DNA of 64,000 nt from JAEUTH01 sp039931675 (GTDB lineage Bacteria > Bacteroidota > Bacteroidia > AKYH767-A > OLB10): assembly GCA_039931675.1 (NCBI GenBank), contig JBDTRM010000285.1, positions 19,518-83,517 of the forward strand, in the 5' to 3' direction. Made by a program: the position numbers and the translations under genes. Of this stretch, positions 61,079-64,000 are shown piece after piece (within the stretch, counting starts at the first letter, position 1; the number at the start of each line of letters is the position of its first letter). The notes below the pieces were generated by a model. The model had not been told where the DNA came from. It saw only the letters and a program-made list of their open reading frames with translations, and did no database searches.

Positions 61079-62566
61079 TTAAGAATTACCAAACAAAAAC
61101 TTTCTGCTCTTTTCAATTTCTGTAAAAAGAACTTTATCGTTTTCAACAAATGAAACTTGTTTGCGATAAGCCGAATAAAACTCTTCAAGTATTGGTGATG
61201 ATTTTAATGGTCTTCTGAATTCCAATGCTTGCGCAGCATTGAGCATTTCAATTGCCAAAATGGTTTGAAGATTTTCAACTACACGTAAACATTTTGTTGC
61301 TGCATTGGCTCCCATGCTTACGTGATCTTCCTGCCCGTTTGATGAAACTATAGAATCAACAGATGCTGGCGTGCACAATTGTTTGTTTTGAGAAACAATG
61401 GATGCAGCAGTGTATTGCGGAATCATAAAGCCGCTGTTCAAACCAGCATTGGCAACTAAAAACGGAGGCAAACCACGCTGACCTGAAATTAATAAATAAG
61501 TTCTGCGTTCAGATATGCTTCCTAATTCTGCTAATGCAATTGCAAGAAAATCTAAAGCTAACGCTAATGGTTGCCCATGAAAATTTCCTGCACTGATAAT
61601 TAAATCCTCATCTGGAAAAATTGTTGGATTATCGGTTACAGAATTGATCTCTGTAAATACAATTGTTGCAACATAATTGATAGCGTCCTTACTTGCGCCA
61701 TGCACTTGCGGAATGCAGCGAAAAGAGTAGGGGTCTTGCACATGAAGTTTTTTCTGTTTTATAATTTCAGAGTTTTTTAATAGTGCATTGAAATTTATCG
61801 CTGTATCAATTTGTCCTTTGTGTGGTCGCACTTGCTGTATCAAATGATGAAAAGGCTCGATGCGACCATCGTAACCATCTAAACTTAATGCTCCGATTTT
61901 ATCTGCTAATTCTGAAATTTCAAATGACTTCAACAAGCACCACGTTGCATAACTACTCATAAACTGAGTTCCGTTAAGCAATGCCAATCCTTCTTTTGAT
62001 TTGAGATGAATCATTTCCCATCCTAACTTCTTATATACGTCAGCAGTGGATTGTTTTTTGCCATCGTAATTTACTTCGCCCAAACCAAGTAATGGTAAAC
62101 TTAAATGTGCAAGCGGTGCTAAATCTCCTGATGCACCAAGCGAACCCTGATCATAAATGACAGGGAGAATATTATTGTTATAAAAATCAATCAACCGTTG
62201 CACCGTGAATAATTGCACACCTGAATTACCATAACTCAGTCCCTGTATTTTTAAAAACAACATCAGCTTCACAATCTCTTGCGGCACTTCATTTCCTGTA
62301 CCACATGCGTGACTCATCACCAAGTTGTCTTGCAATTGTTCTAATTGATCGCTATCTATTTCTTTATTATACAATGATCCGAAACCTGTATTGATACCAT
62401 AAACAGGGTCAGTGTGTACAAGCATTTTTTTGTCTAAGTAATCACGACATTTATTGATGCGTTGAACTGCTTCCTCACTTAAAGATAACTGGTAGTTTTC
62501 AGCAATGATTTTTTTTATGGTGTCGAAATCGAGATGTTTGGATGATATGTGATGTATAGCAGGCAT
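61079..62566 (-). CDS. hutH: Histidine ammonia-lyase
   Basis: The 495-residue protein forms the MIO cofactor from Ala145-Ser146-Gly147 in GSLGASGDLAPL. The active-site tyrosine motif is DPVYGINTGFGSL (Tyr56). It converts histidine to urocanate and ammonia, the first step of histidine breakdown. It overlaps with no other gene and lies 33 bases after hisS on the reverse strand, an odd pairing of a degradation enzyme with its own amino acid's tRNA ligase. hutU, hutI and hutF are not in the window. Confidence 0.93.
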   Translation of the reverse strand: MPAIHHISSKHLDFDTIKKIIAENYQLSLSEEAVQRINKCRDYLDKKMLVHTDPVYGINTGFGSLYNKEIDSDQLEQLQDNLVMSHACGTGNEVPQEIVKLMLFLKIQGLSYGNSGVQLFTVQRLIDFYNNNILPVIYDQGSLGASGDLAPLAHLSLPLLGLGEVNYDGKKQSTADVYKKLGWEMIHLKSKEGLALLNGTQFMSSYATWCLLKSFEISELADKIGALSLDGYDGRIEPFHHLIQQVRPHKGQIDTAINFNALLKNSEIIKQKKLHVQDPYSFRCIPQVHGASKDAINYVATIVFTEINSVTDNPTIFPDEDLIISAGNFHGQPLALALDFLAIALAELGSISERRTYLLISGQRGLPPFLVANAGLNSGFMIPQYTAASIVSQNKQLCTPASVDSIVSSNGQEDHVSMGANAATKCLRVVENLQTILAIEMLNAAQALEFRRPLKSSPILEEFYSAYRKQVSFVENDKVLFTEIEKSRKFLFGNS

Positions 62567-62599
62567 GATTTTAAACTATCGTTTTTAAATTAGTATAAT

Positions 62600-64000
62600 T
62601 CAAATTATATTGTTGAGTTTGGCGATTAAATTTTGAGTTGAGATTTTTTCCTGCTCACCGGTAATCATATTTTTTAATGAGATCATTTCAGTCTTCATTT
62701 CTTCTTCCCCTATCAAAGCCACATAAGGAATTTTCTTTGCATCAGCATAACTCATTTGCTTTTTCATTTTTGCCTGGTCGGGATATAACTCTGCATTGAT
62801 GCCTGCTTCGCGAACTTTTTGGATTAATCTCAAACAATATCTTTCTTCTTCCTTGCCAAAATTTACAAATAGAATTTTAGTTGTTGCAGCTACACTTTCA
62901 GGAAACAATTTCAACTCTTCCATGACATCATAAATTCTATCCGCACCAAAAGAAATTCCAACACCTGAAACATTTGGCAAACCAAAAATTCCAGTAAGGT
63001 CATCGTAACGACCGCCACCAAGAATGCTGCTTCGGAATTGAGTTCGAGGGTCATTAACGGTAACTTCGAGGATTGTTCCCGTATAATAACTTAAGCCTCT
63101 TGCTAAATGCGGGGTAAATGAAATTTTTTCAGAATCAACAAGTAGATTTCTATTGGTTTTATCTTGGTCAAAATGATTTACAATAGTGAGCATTTCATTA
63201 ATTCCATTTAGACCAATGATGGAATTACACTTTCGAAAAGCTATTTCATAATCATTTAATACCATTCGCATAATTTCCCAATTTGCTGTTTGCTCAGTTC
63301 TTACAGTAAATTCAAATAGTGGAAGGTCATCTAATTTCTCAAAATTAAAGTTTATTGACTGTAGATCTTTTTCGATCTCTGATAATTCCTTCTTGTCTAT
63401 CTTATCAATTATATTTATGAATTCTGAAAAATTATTTTGCACTTCAAAATAGTCGGCAATTCCATTTAGTATTTTTCTATTGTTAATCTTTATTAAAACC
63501 TTCAATCCGAAATTTGAAAATACATCATCAATAATCTGAATCAATTCAATTTCATTCAGCAATGAAGTACTTCCAATCACATCAGCATCGCATTGATAAA
63601 ACTCCCTGTAACGTCCTTTCTGCGGACGGTCGGCACGCCACACAGGCTGTATTTGGTAGCGCTTGAATGGGAAAGTAATTTCATTCTGATGCATTACAAC
63701 ATATCGTGCAAAGGGAACAGTTAAATCATAACGCAATCCTTTACCCGAAATGTCATTTACAAACTTTGATGAATCAAAAAGATGTTCTCCGTAATTGGAA
63801 TTAAGCGAAGAAGAAACTGCACCTTTCAAAGGATCACCATTATCTAAAATTCTGAAAATAAGTTTATCGCCTTCATCACCATACTTCCCAAGAAGCGTTT
63901 CAATATTCTCCATAGTCGGAGTTTCTAACGGCATATAACCGTAACGCTGATAAACAGATTTAATGGTATCGAAAATATAATTACGCTTCACCATTTCATC
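62600..64000 (-). CDS. hisS: Histidine--tRNA ligase (5' end outside window)
   Basis: The C-terminal ~466 residues have the class II synthetase motifs: EFYQCDADVIGS and the catalytic blocks LARGLSYYTGTILEV and SILGGGRYDDLTGIFG, with the anticodon-binding domain at the end (LFVNFGKEEERYCLRLIQKV). The frame runs off the right edge at base 64000 reading DEMVKRNYIFDTIK, which corresponds to about residue 15-30 of complete enzymes. It charges tRNA-His with histidine. Essential gene; co-directional with hutH. Confidence 0.93.
   Translation of the reverse strand, partial: DEMVKRNYIFDTIKSVYQRYGYMPLETPTMENIETLLGKYGDEGDKLIFRILDNGDPLKGAVSSSLNSNYGEHLFDSSKFVNDISGKGLRYDLTVPFARYVVMHQNEITFPFKRYQIQPVWRADRPQKGRYREFYQCDADVIGSTSLLNEIELIQIIDDVFSNFGLKVLIKINNRKILNGIADYFEVQNNFSEFINIIDKIDKKELSEIEKDLQSINFNFEKLDDLPLFEFTVRTEQTANWEIMRMVLNDYEIAFRKCNSIIGLNGINEMLTIVNHFDQDKTNRNLLVDSEKISFTPHLARGLSYYTGTILEVTVNDPRTQFRSSILGGGRYDDLTGIFGLPNVSGVGISFGADRIYDVMEELKLFPESVAATTKILFVNFGKEEERYCLRLIQKVREAGINAELYPDQAKMKKQMSYADAKKIPYVALIGEEEMKTEMISLKNMITGEQEKISTQNLIAKLNNII

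Overview
The window looks like a chromosomal segment of a low-GC member of the Bacteroidota, most like the Chitinophagales/Sphingobacteriales side of the phylum. Four things point there. Four large secreted proteins end in type IX secretion (T9SS, Por) sorting domains. There is an ExbB-ExbD-ExbD-TonB cluster followed by a PstS-like lipoprotein and a TPR protein. Shine-Dalgarno signals are weak and promoters fit TTG-N18-TAnnTTTG. The intergenic regions carry many short palindromic repeats. I see no tRNA, rRNA, CRISPR array, intact transposase or prophage.

Layout. 1-14.6 kb: giant repeat-rich T9SS-exported surface proteins, a subtilisin-like protease, an MFS exporter and a cystathionine beta-synthase-like enzyme. 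15-21 kb: the proton-driven TonB energising operon. 21-29 kb: a histidine kinase/response-regulator pair, HAD phosphatase, universal stress protein, a receiver with a His where the phospho-Asp should be, DNA polymerase IV, lipoprotein MsrA and a GlxA-type regulator. 29.5-42.3 kb: a one-directional run of about 20 small enzymes and stress proteins (SRPBCC, VOC, RibD-like reductase, DoxX, DUF4287, DinB, methyltransferase, luciferase-like, YceI, OsmC/YjdI, FMN reductase, DODA), probably several operons, with one embedded AraC regulator. 42.4-43.5 kb: a compact reverse-strand cluster of four small genes of unknown function. 44-54 kb: envelope-stress genes (lmo0937-type peptide, AI-2E permease, YtxH, holin-like protein, orphan receivers) and an Mla-type lipid ABC transporter. 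54-61 kb: CHASE3 kinase, sigma-54, an NtrC-type activator and a receiver-PAS-kinase, which together could form a sigma-54 control circuit. 61-64 kb: HutH and the C-terminal part of HisS (cut by the window edge).

The least expected signal is non-coding. A roughly 105-base nested-palindrome element with CCTTAGTAGAAA/TTTCTACTAAGG ends and an inner CCTTATTA-type stem occurs five times (23.6, 29.2, 33.2, 49.2 and 57.9 kb). Its length is nearly constant and its stem ends change in a compensating way. Other repeats include tandem hairpins at 48.05-48.23 kb that match hairpins at 14.7 kb, a 168-base MITE-like element at 25.6 kb, and a repeat that has entered the reading frame of a T9SS protein at 12.5 kb. 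Decay is also visible: a nonsense-interrupted four-helix-bundle gene, a DoxX gene with a stop at codon 4, and the C-terminal stub of an FAD oxidoreductase.
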